A stretch of 64,000 nucleotides of DNA from Paenibacillus chondroitinus NBRC 15376 (GCF_004000765.1 NZ_BILW01000006.1:186001-250000), one strand, 5' to 3'. Shown: positions 36,574 through 45,784, counted from the first letter of the stretch. Numbers and translations are program-made. Notes: a model not told the origin generated them from the letters alone.

Positions 36574-36840
36574 ATGGCTAACAAACAGGGACCCTGCAAG
36601 GATTGCTCGGAGACAATCGATGTCGCACCGGAAAAGATAGAGGCGATGCTGCAATTGCTGATTCAATCAAGGCACATTGAGCTTGTAGATGAGGAAACAT
36701 GGCATAGTCGGCTAGCTGCGTGTAAGGGCTGCACGGGTTATATACACGGAGGAACGTGTAAATATTGCGGTTGTCTTGTACAAATACGGACTAAAATAAA
36801 GGATAGGGCATGCCCCTATCCTTTATTTCCCAAATGGTAA
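36574..36840 (+). CDS. Small Cys-rich protein, DUF6171-like
   Basis: 88 residues with Cys in CKDCSE, CKGCTGYIHGGTCKYCGC and a late CPYPLFPKW. This is the pattern of DUF6171 proteins, probable zinc-binding proteins of unknown function. It lies between two GH51 genes with spacing of 18 and 16 bases, all in one direction. The last 15 codons contain a perfect 15-bp inverted repeat, so the C-terminus is shaped partly by an RNA hairpin. RBS CGGAGGGAG lies upstream. A link to sugar use is not shown in the sequence. Confidence 0.7.
   Translation: MANKQGPCKDCSETIDVAPEKIEAMLQLLIQSRHIELVDEETWHSRLAACKGCTGYIHGGTCKYCGCLVQIRTKIKDRACPYPLFPKW
36794..36828 (+). terminator. Perfect 15-bp hairpin inside the end of the DUF6171 gene
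   Basis: AAATAAAGGATAGGG (36794-36808), loop CATGC, CCCTATCCTTTATTT (36814-36828). The arms are perfectly complementary and end in TTTATTT, terminator-like. It lies wholly within coding sequence, 28 bases before the start of the second GH51 gene. Confidence 0.7.
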
Positions 36841-36856
36841 GAGCGGGAGAAAAACG

Positions 36857-38389
36857 ATGACTACAATTGACATTTGGCTGAATGAAGAGATAGGGCAAAT
36901 TAATCCCAATATTTATGGACACTTTATTGAGCACTTGGGCGGAGTTGTATACGACGGGATCTGGGTAGGTGAAGACTCCGATATTCCTAATATAATGGGA
37001 TTCAGACAGGAGCTTATTGAGAAATTAAAAGCAATTAGCCCATCTGTTATCCGCTGGCCGGGCGGCTGCTTTGCGGAGACGTACAACTGGAGAGACGGCA
37101 TCGGTCCAAGAGAGAAGCGACCTACAACCGTTAATTGGTGGTATATGAACGACGGGAAGCTCGAATCTAACGAGGTGGGTACCCATGAGTTTATCGCGTT
37201 TTGCAAGTTAGTAAATGCCGAGCCGTATTTTGCAGTAAATGCTACGACAACAACCGTTTTAGAAGCTAGAAATTGGATTGAATATTGTAATATGATGCAA
37301 GGTACGACTACACTGGCGCAGGAGCGGGAGGAGAACGGAAGCCCAGAGCCTTTTAACGTTAAATATTGGGGGCTTGGCAACGAAAATTGGGGCGGGGGCG
37401 GCTGCATGACACCCGAGGATTACTGCCATATTTACAGAAAGTACGGCATCATCAGCAAAAGTGTAGGGCAGGATCTTCAGTTCATCGCATGCGGACCCTA
37501 TGAAGATATTCCCGAATGGACGGCTAGATTTTTTGACAAGTATAAACAGATGTACACGGTGGGGCGAGTTGCTCCCATGTTCGGATACTCACTTCACTAC
37601 TATGTGACGAACACGGGAAAAATGGGTACGGAGCTGACGTATAGTGATGCGCAGTGGTATGAAATGATGCGGGTCGGACTGGACATGGAACCGTTCATCC
37701 AATCCCAGTTTGAGATGATTCGCGCTGCGATGCCCGAAACCCCGATTGGACTTGTCGTCGATGAGTGGGGGGTGTGGCATCAGCAGAATGGCAGGCATCC
37801 ATTGCCGGGCAAATACTTATTTGAGCAGATGAGCACAATGAGAGAGGCGGTCCTGGCTGCGCTATCGTTAAATATTTTCAACAATCATTGCGATAAAGTT
37901 GTTATGGCTAATGTGGCTCAGCTTGTCAACTGTATCCATTCCCTGTTTCTTGCCAAAGGTAACGCCTGTGTGGCAACTACAAGCTACTACGTATTCGATA
38001 TGTTTAAAATTCACCAGCATGCAATAGGCCTTAAAACGGATGTCAATTGTAAAAGCATAACCTATACTCTAGAAGGAAGCTCGTATGAGATCCCAAGCAT
38101 CTCCTGCTCGGCATCGGTCAAGGACGGTATACTAGCCGTTACACTTGCGAACTTATCCGTGGATGAAGATCAAGCGATCATGTTGCATCCGATCGGTGGC
38201 CAATATACTGGCAATGGGAGAATGGTCGTATTATCTTCTAATCATCATCAGGATGGCAATTCTTTGGAGGAACCCTATAAAGTTACACCGATGGAACAGG
38301 CCATTTCAACTGAAGGATTCGAACTTACGGTTACAATTCCTAAAGCTTCTGTAGTATTATTAACGTTGGATGTTTCTAGCTTTACCTGA
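36857..38389 (+). CDS. GH51 alpha-L-arabinofuranosidase (copy 2)
   Basis: 510 residues with the same family blocks as copy 1: [39 protein letters not shown], acid/base Glu176 in LGNENWGGGG and nucleophile Glu303 in LVVDEWGVWH. The two copies are clearly diverged, so they probably differ in linkage or chain-length preference and are not a recent duplication. There is no signal peptide. The start has GAGCGGGAGAAA before the ATG. It is the last gene of the importer 3 unit and is followed by a terminator. Confidence 0.95.
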   Translation: MTTIDIWLNEEIGQINPNIYGHFIEHLGGVVYDGIWVGEDSDIPNIMGFRQELIEKLKAISPSVIRWPGGCFAETYNWRDGIGPREKRPTTVNWWYMNDGKLESNEVGTHEFIAFCKLVNAEPYFAVNATTTTVLEARNWIEYCNMMQGTTTLAQEREENGSPEPFNVKYWGLGNENWGGGGCMTPEDYCHIYRKYGIISKSVGQDLQFIACGPYEDIPEWTARFFDKYKQMYTVGRVAPMFGYSLHYYVTNTGKMGTELTYSDAQWYEMMRVGLDMEPFIQSQFEMIRAAMPETPIGLVVDEWGVWHQQNGRHPLPGKYLFEQMSTMREAVLAALSLNIFNNHCDKVVMANVAQLVNCIHSLFLAKGNACVATTSYYVFDMFKIHQHAIGLKTDVNCKSITYTLEGSSYEIPSISCSASVKDGILAVTLANLSVDEDQAIMLHPIGGQYTGNGRMVVLSSNHHQDGNSLEEPYKVTPMEQAISTEGFELTVTIPKASVVLLTLDVSSFT

Positions 38390-38406
38390 AATAAATATTG
38401 ATACTG

Positions 38407-38435
38407 AAGCAGCCGACCATCATCGGTTGCTTTTT
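38407..38435 (+). terminator. Rho-independent terminator after the GH51 pair
   Basis: AAGCAGCCGA, loop CCATCA, TCGGTTGCTT, then five T. A 10-bp stem with one G-U. Confidence 0.8.
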
Positions 38436-38523
38436 CTCATTAAAAGGGCAACAAACGCAACAAACGCGACCACAGATTAAAAAGTACCTTTAATTTATAG
38501 GGGGAAGACCTTTATTTTATGAA

Positions 38524-38579
38524 TTGTAAGCGCATTCCAAGTCGATATAATTAGATATATCAATATGTAAGCGTTTAAA
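38524..38579 (+). promoter_or_regulatory. Importer 4 promoter with two cre-like boxes
   Basis: TTGTAA (38524-38529), a 16-base spacer and TATAAT (38546-38551) form the promoter. A cre-like TGTAAGCGCATTCC (38525-38538) overlaps the -35 and a near-cre TGTAAGCGTTTAAA (38566-38579, one mismatch) lies after the start point. Repression by CcpA or a LacI-type protein is expected. Confidence 0.6.
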
Positions 38580-38608
38580 GGGAGATATGAAAGGGAGGAA
38601 TTAAGAAA

Positions 38609-40288
38609 ATGGCATTACTAATGAAGCGTACTACACTTCGGTTGATCGTTCCTGTTTTGACTTTCGGTGTCATCTTATCAGGATGCAATGACGCAGGCAA
38701 CGGTTCAACTGTTTCTAGCACTTCTCCAACTACCACAGGAAGCGCGGTAGCTACGCAGGGTACGGAAGCTATTAAACCGATGACGATTTCTATGTTCATT
38801 GCCAACTCCTATCAGCAGCCTACGGCAGACAATCGCATTTATAAAATGATTAAGGATAAAACAGGTGTCAGTTTAAAAATGGAATTTCTGGTCGGTGACC
38901 TCACGCAGAAACTAGGTGTTATGATTGCCGGCGGCGATTATCCGGATGTGATTACGGGCGATGACAAGCTGATTGCTGCAGGCGCATTCGTACCACTGGA
39001 AGATTTGATCGAGAAGTACGCACCGAACCTGAAGAAGCATTACGCGGATGTTTGGAACCAAATTAAGGATCCGGCAAGCGGACATATTTACGCACTTCCG
39101 GGTTACAATGCATTCACTGGAACATTTACCGAAACGACTTACGAGGGTCCTGGCTTCTGGTTACAAAAAGATATTCTAAAGGAGCAGGGATGGCCGACTC
39201 CGAAGACGCTGGAGGATTACTTCGCTATTATTGAAAAGGCCAAGCAGCAGCACCCGGACAGGATCGGTTTCGAGACGCTGAACTTTGACTGGAGGACCTT
39301 CCCTTTGCAGAATCCGCCAGAGCACTTGGCAGGCCATCCGAACGATGGCGGGGTAATTGTAGATAACGGCAAGGCATCCATTTTTGCTGATAAGGATATA
39401 GCAAAAAACTATTACAAGAAGCTGAACGAGATAAACAATAAAGGATTGTTGGACAAGGAAGCACTTGTGCAGAACTATGATCAATATTTGGCGAAAATCG
39501 CCAGCGGTCGTGTTATCGGTATGTTTGACCAGCATTGGAATTTTAGTGACGGCGAAAAGTCGTTGATTTCTCAGGGTAACTTTGGCAGCACCTACGTAGG
39601 TTTCCCATTGCTCTATCCGGGTGCGACGGAATACTACCGGGATCGTCCCGCTTTAACCATCAATCGCGGTTATGGTATTTCAGTTAAGGCCAAAGATCCT
39701 GTCGCAATCATAAAATTCCTTGATAGTTTAATGACGGAAGATTGGCAGAAAACGCTGCAATGGGGTGTTCAAGGTCAGGACTATCAAGTGAAGGATGGCA
39801 AATATTATCGTACTCCTGAACAGCGTGACCAGCAAAATGATAATACCTGGAAGTTAGCCAATAAAGCAGAAGCGTTCTTCTTTAATTTGCCCAAAATGCA
39901 GGGTACTTACATCGATGGGAACGCGACGGACCCGAACACGCAGCCGCAGGAGTTCTATGACAGCTTGAAGCCAGTGGATCAGGAAGTGTTGAAGGCTTAC
40001 AATCATAAGACTTGGGCCGAGTTCTTCAAAACACCTGTTGATAACCCGGTTTATTATCCGGCGTGGTCCATCGACTTGATCGACGGTTCCCCGGCGAAAG
40101 TAGCCCAAACCAAGATGAACGATCTGGCCGTAAAGTATTTGCCGAAAGCCGTCCTGGCGAGCGAAGCGGATTTCGAAAAAGTCTGGAAAGAATATACCGA
40201 CCAGCTTTCCAAAGCGAACGTCAAAGCTTACGAAGATCGTATCAACGATCAGATTCAATGGAGGATCAAGAACTGGAGCAGTAAATAA
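38609..40288 (+). CDS. Sugar ABC importer 4, large lipoprotein binding protein (LplA-type)
   Basis: A 559-residue lipoprotein. The lipobox ends at Cys26 (GVILSGCNDAG), followed by a Ser/Thr linker. A LplA/YtcQ-type fold follows, with DYPDVITGDDKLIAAGAFVP near residue 112 and a late IQWRIKNWSSK. RBS GGGAGGAA precedes the ATG. It heads a three-gene importer; the two permeases follow after a hairpin. No enzyme is attached to this importer, so its sugar cannot be guessed beyond a plant oligosaccharide. Confidence 0.9.
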   Translation: MALLMKRTTLRLIVPVLTFGVILSGCNDAGNGSTVSSTSPTTTGSAVATQGTEAIKPMTISMFIANSYQQPTADNRIYKMIKDKTGVSLKMEFLVGDLTQKLGVMIAGGDYPDVITGDDKLIAAGAFVPLEDLIEKYAPNLKKHYADVWNQIKDPASGHIYALPGYNAFTGTFTETTYEGPGFWLQKDILKEQGWPTPKTLEDYFAIIEKAKQQHPDRIGFETLNFDWRTFPLQNPPEHLAGHPNDGGVIVDNGKASIFADKDIAKNYYKKLNEINNKGLLDKEALVQNYDQYLAKIASGRVIGMFDQHWNFSDGEKSLISQGNFGSTYVGFPLLYPGATEYYRDRPALTINRGYGISVKAKDPVAIIKFLDSLMTEDWQKTLQWGVQGQDYQVKDGKYYRTPEQRDQQNDNTWKLANKAEAFFFNLPKMQGTYIDGNATDPNTQPQEFYDSLKPVDQEVLKAYNHKTWAEFFKTPVDNPVYYPAWSIDLIDGSPAKVAQTKMNDLAVKYLPKAVLASEADFEKVWKEYTDQLSKANVKAYEDRINDQIQWRIKNWSSK

Positions 40289-40310
40289 TTCATAATCACT
40301 TACCGAGGAG

Positions 40311-40339
40311 CGGAGAAGACGAGCAGGTCTTCTCCGTTT
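40311..40339 (+). terminator. Hairpin between binding-protein and permease genes, importer 4
   Basis: CGGAGAAGAC (40311-40320), loop GAGCAG, GTCTTCTCCG (40327-40336), then TTT. A perfect 10-bp stem with a short T tract, so a partial terminator is likely. Confidence 0.7.
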
Positions 40340-40373
40340 ATAGACGACCAGTTTCGGTTTGGGAGGGATCATA

Positions 40374-41363
40374 ATGGAAGAAGCTATACTGAAGAAACAA
40401 GATGCGAAAGCAGCGGTCAGGAAAAAGAAATGGATCGATCCGGAAATTGGCGTAGAATTCAGCTGGAAAACGATGAAAAGCCAAAAGCAGTTAATTTTGA
40501 TGTCGGTACCGATTCTAATCTATTTGGTTATTTTCAATTATGTCCCGATTTGGGGCTGGGTAATGGCCTTTCAAAATTATCGCCCGGCCTTGCCGTTTCT
40601 CAAGCAGAAATGGGTTGGCTTAGATCAATTTAAATTTCTGATGGGTGATGATGTCTTCCTTCAGGTGCTTCGTAATACACTAGGCATGAGCTTGATCAAT
40701 TTGGTACTGGGATTTGTAACAGCGATCGTACTGGCGCTTCTTCTTAATGAAATCAAAACAAAAATATTTAAAAGCACGGTACAGACGATTTCGTACTTAC
40801 CTCACTTCCTGTCATGGGTTATTGCGGCTGGTATTGTAGCTTCCACGCTGTCTGTAGAGGATGGGATCGTCAATGTCGTATTAATGAAGCTTCATTTCAT
40901 CAAAGAGCCGATTATGTGGCTAAGCATCGGACATTATTTCTGGGGCATTGTTGGTGCCGCAAATGTGTGGAAGGAAGTAGGCTGGAATACGATCATTTAC
41001 TTGGCTGCGATTACTTCCATAGATCCTTCGCTTTATGAAGCCGCCTCCATGGATGGAGCCAACCGTTACCAGAAAATGCGCTATGTGACCCTGCCGGGCA
41101 TTAAAGCGACGTTCATTATCCTTTTAATTATGAATGTTGGCCATATCCTGGATGCGGGCTTTGAAGTGCAGTACTTGTTGGGGAATGGTCTGGTTGTGGA
41201 CTGGTCGCAAACGATTGATATTTTCGTGTTGAAATATGGAATCGCACTTGGCAACTACTCCCTGGCGACAGCGGCGGGCATATTTAAGACAATCGTCAGC
41301 ATTGTATTGGTTTTGAGCGCGAATTATATGGCGAAACGCCTCGGCGAAGAGCGGTTGTTATAA
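40374..41363 (+). CDS. Sugar ABC importer 4, permease (LplB-like)
   Basis: 329 residues. A charged N-tail of about 40 residues precedes six membrane segments; EAA loop YEAASMDGANRYQKMRYVTL. LYEAAxxDGANR and the C-terminal NYMAKRLGEERLL are subfamily traits. ATG 40374 follows GGGAGGG by 6 bases; a start 15 bases upstream would overlap the RBS. Close spacing to the next permease (11 bases). Confidence 0.9.
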   Translation: MEEAILKKQDAKAAVRKKKWIDPEIGVEFSWKTMKSQKQLILMSVPILIYLVIFNYVPIWGWVMAFQNYRPALPFLKQKWVGLDQFKFLMGDDVFLQVLRNTLGMSLINLVLGFVTAIVLALLLNEIKTKIFKSTVQTISYLPHFLSWVIAAGIVASTLSVEDGIVNVVLMKLHFIKEPIMWLSIGHYFWGIVGAANVWKEVGWNTIIYLAAITSIDPSLYEAASMDGANRYQKMRYVTLPGIKATFIILLIMNVGHILDAGFEVQYLLGNGLVVDWSQTIDIFVLKYGIALGNYSLATAAGIFKTIVSIVLVLSANYMAKRLGEERLL

Positions 41364-41374
41364 GGGGGTTGGAT

Positions 41375-42286
41375 ATGAAAACGGCTACGTTCCAGAATAA
41401 TCGCTTGGAAGCGATCCTATTCAACACACTAAATGGATTTTTTATGCTTTTCCTGGTCATCGTTACCCTGTATCCTTTTCTTCATACGTTGACGGTATCT
41501 TTTAACGAAGGCAACGATACGCTGCGGGGCGGGCTTTACTTATGGCCGAGGATTTGGAGCTTGCAAAACTATCGAGCCATCTTCATCTCGGGAACGATCT
41601 ATCATGCTGCCTGGATCTCGGTTGCTCGAACCGTAACGCTTACTGTGTTAGGTGTTTTTCTGACTTCGATGCTAGCTTATACGTTGGCTCAGCCTCACTA
41701 TTTGTTTCGTAAAATTATTGGCGTGTTATTCGTGCTGACCATGTATTTCAATGCTGGCTTAATCCCGAATTATTTCCTGATCAAGCAACTGGGATTACTG
41801 AACAGCTTCTGGGTGTATATTCTTCCTGGGCTGGTCAGTGCGTTTAACCTGATCGTCATCCGAACCTATATCAAGTCTCTCCCAGGCAGTTTAGTTGAAT
41901 CGGCGAAGATAGACGGTGCTGGAGATTTTACCATTTTTCTGCGGATTATCTTTCCTCTCTGTACGCCAGTCTTGGCAACTATTGCGTTATTCATCGCGGT
42001 TGGCTCCTGGAACTCTTGGTTCGACACGTTCTTGTACGCTTCTTCCGATATTAAATTAAGTACGCTGCAGTACGAGATGATGAAGCTCCTGGGCTCTACG
42101 ATGAGCAGCAACAGTGATCCCGCGCTTTTAAATGGCGTCAACACGGGTCAATCCAAAGGGATGGTTACACCTGCTTCTGTGCGGGCTGCCATTACAATTG
42201 TAACGGCTGTGCCGATTTTGTTAGTTTACCCTTTCCTGCAGCGCTTTTTTGTAGTAGGTTTAAATCTGGGAAGTGTTAAAGAATAA
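41375..42286 (+). CDS. Sugar ABC importer 4, permease (LplC/YtcP-like)
   Basis: 303 residues, six membrane segments, EAA-type loop LVESAKIDGAGDFTIFLRII, in which the second position differs from the common EAA. The C-terminus YPFLQRFFVVGLNLGSVKE is typical of the subfamily. ATG 41375 follows AGGGGG by 6 bases; a TTG two codons earlier is rejected. A strong terminator follows the gene. Confidence 0.9.
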   Translation: MKTATFQNNRLEAILFNTLNGFFMLFLVIVTLYPFLHTLTVSFNEGNDTLRGGLYLWPRIWSLQNYRAIFISGTIYHAAWISVARTVTLTVLGVFLTSMLAYTLAQPHYLFRKIIGVLFVLTMYFNAGLIPNYFLIKQLGLLNSFWVYILPGLVSAFNLIVIRTYIKSLPGSLVESAKIDGAGDFTIFLRIIFPLCTPVLATIALFIAVGSWNSWFDTFLYASSDIKLSTLQYEMMKLLGSTMSSNSDPALLNGVNTGQSKGMVTPASVRAAITIVTAVPILLVYPFLQRFFVVGLNLGSVKE

Positions 42287-42300
42287 GAGTTCGGGCATTG

Positions 42301-42339
42301 GAAAAGCCGTTTTAGTCCGAGGACTAGAATGGCTTTTTC
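42301..42339 (+). terminator. Terminator after importer 4
   Basis: GAAAAGCCGTTTTAGTCC pairs with GGACTAGAATGGCTTTTTC through about 17 pairs including two G-U, ending in five T. Strong. Confidence 0.8.
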
Positions 42340-42340
42340 G

Positions 42341-42370
42341 TTGCTGAATCTATCGGTGGGACCGTATAAT
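42341..42370 (+). promoter_or_regulatory. Predicted promoter of the regulator-kinase-regulator operon
   Basis: TTGCTG (42341-42346), 18-base spacer, TATAAT (42365-42370). It begins right after the importer 4 terminator and 37 bases before the first regulator start, so the signalling genes form their own unit. Confidence 0.6.
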
Positions 42371-42406
42371 AATCTCATATCAAGAGGGAAATCAGGTGAA
42401 ACGCGA

Positions 42407-43936
42407 ATGTTGAAGGTTCTGATTGCCGATGATGAGCCGATCATGCTGGAAGGGGTACGTTTCCTCGTTGATTGGCACAAGCTTGGCTTTGACATATATG
42501 CTGAGGCGCTAGACGGAGAGGATGCCCTACAGCTAGTAGAGGAAAACTGCCCTCATCTGATCATAACGGATATTCGGATGCCCGTCATTGATGGCTTGGC
42601 ATTAATTGAAAAGGTTTATATGCGCTTTCCTGATACGAAGTTTATCGTGTTAAGCGGTTACGCTGACTTTCAATATGCGCAGCAGGCTATGAAATTCGGA
42701 GTTTCCAATTACTTGACGAAACCGTTGGACGAGACGGAATTAGAGAGCGCCGTTCTTGCGGTTGCGGAGGACATTCGTGCGGAGGAAGAGCGGCGTGCTC
42801 TGCAGCGCTCGATCCTTGATCGCAGCCGTGCTGAAACGGTTTCACGGCTTTTGATGGGAGACGTCAGAAAGGAATGGGTGGACAAGGCACGAAGCTTGTT
42901 GAAACTTCACGAGCAATCGAGAATTCGCTGTATCCACCTTGTTTGTAGCAATTCGGAATATAGCGAACAAGAGCGAGTCAGCCTGTTCCAACGTCTTAGG
43001 GAAGCAGTGGATTTGAATGGCTTGACCGATGTGAGCGTGCATCCGTTTGAACTAGGCATTAACAGGAGTGGTTTTATTCTTGCTGTGGACTCAAAAGAAT
43101 CTGTACTAACTATCCCGCTTATAGATCAATTCGTATCGCATATGCGAAAAGAATGCGGAGAGACCTTAACTTTTGCAATCAGTAGTGAGGTTAGAGGGGT
43201 TATTTCATTAAGTAGAGCCTATCAGGAGGCGCTTACAGCTGAGGTGTGCAAATTTCCTTCTAATCATCCCAAGGTCTACTATTATCAAAACAAAATAGTA
43301 GAGGAATCTCCATCGATCCCTGAGGTAACCAAGATATCGCTGATCCAAGCCATCAACTATGGCAATGTAGATGCCGTTCGCACTCTTACACTTGATTTAT
43401 TTATGACTTTATCTTCTTCGGAGGCATGGGCGGCGGCAAACTTGTCTACGCTGAAGCTGGAAATTCTTCAAGAACTGGCCCAACAAGGAGCAGATATGGA
43501 AAATTGGAGCCGAAGATGGTTTGCATCGCCTCTTCCCAAGAATGTGGGAGAACTGAAAAACAGCTTGTTGAAAGAATTTTTGGAAGCGGCAGAGTGGATC
43601 GCAAGGGAGAAAGGTGCTCGTATCGACGACATTGTTTCTGCCGCTGAAGCCTACGTTAAACAGCATTACCAAGGAAAGCTGCAGCTTCAACATGTGGCTG
43701 AACATCTTCATGTGAATGCGGCTCACTTGGGGCAACGCTTTAAAAAGCAGCGTGGGCTCGCATTCAATGAGTACGTGCATACCGTTCGCATTACGGAAGC
43801 CAAGAAGCTCTTGCTCCGTACCGAGATGAAAATAACCGAAATCGCCCATATGGTGGGGTATTCAGATCCTGAACAGTTTGGTGCGAAGTTCAAAGCTTTG
43901 ACCGGTGTCATTCCTTCGTCGTACAAAAAAGGCTGA
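42407..43936 (+). CDS. YesN-type response regulator, receiver plus AraC HTH (first of two)
   Basis: 509 residues. Receiver with MLKVLIADDE, Asp55 in LIITDIRMPVIDG, VLSGYADF and YLTKPLDE. The C-terminal AraC HTH pair reads LQHVAEHLHVNAAHLGQRFK and IAHMVGYSDPEQFGAKFKA. ATG 42407 is chosen because the receiver begins there and AGGTGA precedes it; an in-frame extension to 42329 would overlap the promoter. It lies before, not after, the kinase gene, with a second regulator behind the kinase. Likely targets are importer 4 upstream and/or importer 5 downstream. Confidence 0.9.
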   Translation: MLKVLIADDEPIMLEGVRFLVDWHKLGFDIYAEALDGEDALQLVEENCPHLIITDIRMPVIDGLALIEKVYMRFPDTKFIVLSGYADFQYAQQAMKFGVSNYLTKPLDETELESAVLAVAEDIRAEEERRALQRSILDRSRAETVSRLLMGDVRKEWVDKARSLLKLHEQSRIRCIHLVCSNSEYSEQERVSLFQRLREAVDLNGLTDVSVHPFELGINRSGFILAVDSKESVLTIPLIDQFVSHMRKECGETLTFAISSEVRGVISLSRAYQEALTAEVCKFPSNHPKVYYYQNKIVEESPSIPEVTKISLIQAINYGNVDAVRTLTLDLFMTLSSSEAWAAANLSTLKLEILQELAQQGADMENWSRRWFASPLPKNVGELKNSLLKEFLEAAEWIAREKGARIDDIVSAAEAYVKQHYQGKLQLQHVAEHLHVNAAHLGQRFKKQRGLAFNEYVHTVRITEAKKLLLRTEMKITEIAHMVGYSDPEQFGAKFKALTGVIPSSYKKG

Positions 43937-43960
43937 GAACTAACCGATAGGAGATCGACA

Positions 43961-45784
43961 ATGAACCGAAAATGGAAGCTTTTCAGCCATATCGTCAATG
44001 ACATACCGCTAAAATATAAGTTTCTATTTATCTATCTTTTGTGCGTCTTACTCCCAATTATGAGCATCAATATCCTATTCTACATGCAAAATAGCCGGGA
44101 TACGCAAAGTCGGGAGAGGGAGAATCTACAGATTTCTTTGGATCGGGCAGCCTATGAGCTCACCCAGATCGTGAACGAAAGCGTAGCCATTGGTAACACA
44201 GTAGCGGCAGATCGAACATTTAACGGGAAGTTGGAAGCGTCCTATTCCGACTTGTCCACCTACTACGAGACTTATGACAGTTATTTGCGTGACAAGCTGC
44301 GTCCATATACGGATCAGTATCCGTACATTTCCTGGCTAGGCGTATTTACCACGAACCCGACAATTGGAAGCGGAGGAAGCTATTTTGTACTGAAGGACAG
44401 CGATAAGCAGAGCGAATGGTATCGGAAACTGACGGATACGAAAGAGAAGGTGGTCGTCGCCTCCTACTTGGATATGAACCCGATGAATCCTCAGCAACAG
44501 AGGGTGTATGTGAGCATTATTCGCAAATTGGAGAATTTTCCGGATTTGATGACTTACACCAAGTACTTACGAGTGGATTTGCAGTTGGATAAGCTGCAGG
44601 AGCTTTTTAACAAGGAGCAGAACTATCTGCAATTCAAACTTGTAGATGCTAACAATCGGGTTGTTCTGGATTCAAACCTCTCTTACATTGCGGAGGATAA
44701 CCTTTTGCTCCCAATAGCCAAAGACTACTTAGCATCGAATAACAAGGCAAATGGCAATTTTATCAGCAGCTTGGGAACTGCCAGTTACCTTAGCGGCTGG
44801 AAGTTAATTGGGATTCCAGAACAAGCTCGATTTCAACAAAAGCAAAATGCGGTAATAAAATTCGGAATTTTACTCACCTTATGCAGCACGGTAATTCCGA
44901 CGGTACTTGTTTTTACCATTCTGCAATCCTACAACTTGAGAGTCAGACGGCTTTCCAAACATATGCAATGGGTTAAAAATGAGCGTTTCGAACCTATTAA
45001 CATGTATGAAGGCAAGGATGAAATTGGAGGATTATTGCGCAGCTTTAATCTGATGACGGTGAAAATCCGCAATCTGATTAATGATGTCTATAAGCTGGAG
45101 ATCCAGAAGAAGGACTTGGAATTGGAAAGAGTACGGGCGGAGTTGAATGTTCTGCAGAGCCAGGTAGATCCGCATTTCCTGTTTAATACACTTAACGCTA
45201 TTCTGGTGGTATGCAAGAAGCATCGGTATGAGCATGTTACGGATATTATTCGCAGCCTCTCGCAAATTTTGCGAAGGCTGCTCAGCTGGAAGGATGATCT
45301 GGTGACGATTGATGAGGAAATTAGCTTCATTAAGATGTATTTGCAGATTGAGAAATTCAGGTTTCAGGATCGGTTTACCTATGAGATCGATATTGATCCG
45401 AGGATATTATCCTGCCGGATTCCCAAGATGAGCATCCAAACTCTGGTAGAGAATGCGTGCAAGCACGGGCTTCAATCGGTGAAGGGGGATCGGCGGATTC
45501 ACATTTCAGCAGGGTTGGATGACCGCTATCTGATAATCAAGGTCAAAGATAACGGGATTGGTATAGACACTGCCAAGCTGAACAGCATTCTTCAGAACTT
45601 GCATGTGGAAGAAGAGGCAGGGAAAAGCATCGGCCTGAGAAACGTGTATAAACGGCTGAATCTTTTTTACAAGGATCGTTCCTTGTTTTTAATAGAAAGC
45701 AAAGCCTATGAACAGACGTCTGTAACAATCCAAATCCCTATTCAACTAATCTTGTCACAGGAGGAGGCAGCTGAACATGTGTAA
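43961..45784 (+). CDS. YesM-type sensor histidine kinase (between two regulators)
   Basis: 607 residues. TM1 in FLFIYLLCVLLPIMSINILF, an extracellular sensor of about 260 residues, TM2 near 300-322, then HAMP. The core is LQSQVDPHFLFN with His405; N box TLVENACKHG has Thr-Leu in place of the usual Pro-Ile. G boxes are DNGIGI and GKSIGLRNV. RBS TAGGAGAT. It ends 8 bases inside the next regulator gene, so it is coupled to the regulator at 45777 and follows the one at 42407 by 24 bases. Confidence 0.92.
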   Translation: MNRKWKLFSHIVNDIPLKYKFLFIYLLCVLLPIMSINILFYMQNSRDTQSRERENLQISLDRAAYELTQIVNESVAIGNTVAADRTFNGKLEASYSDLSTYYETYDSYLRDKLRPYTDQYPYISWLGVFTTNPTIGSGGSYFVLKDSDKQSEWYRKLTDTKEKVVVASYLDMNPMNPQQQRVYVSIIRKLENFPDLMTYTKYLRVDLQLDKLQELFNKEQNYLQFKLVDANNRVVLDSNLSYIAEDNLLLPIAKDYLASNNKANGNFISSLGTASYLSGWKLIGIPEQARFQQKQNAVIKFGILLTLCSTVIPTVLVFTILQSYNLRVRRLSKHMQWVKNERFEPINMYEGKDEIGGLLRSFNLMTVKIRNLINDVYKLEIQKKDLELERVRAELNVLQSQVDPHFLFNTLNAILVVCKKHRYEHVTDIIRSLSQILRRLLSWKDDLVTIDEEISFIKMYLQIEKFRFQDRFTYEIDIDPRILSCRIPKMSIQTLVENACKHGLQSVKGDRRIHISAGLDDRYLIIKVKDNGIGIDTAKLNSILQNLHVEEEAGKSIGLRNVYKRLNLFYKDRSLFLIESKAYEQTSVTIQIPIQLILSQEEAAEHV

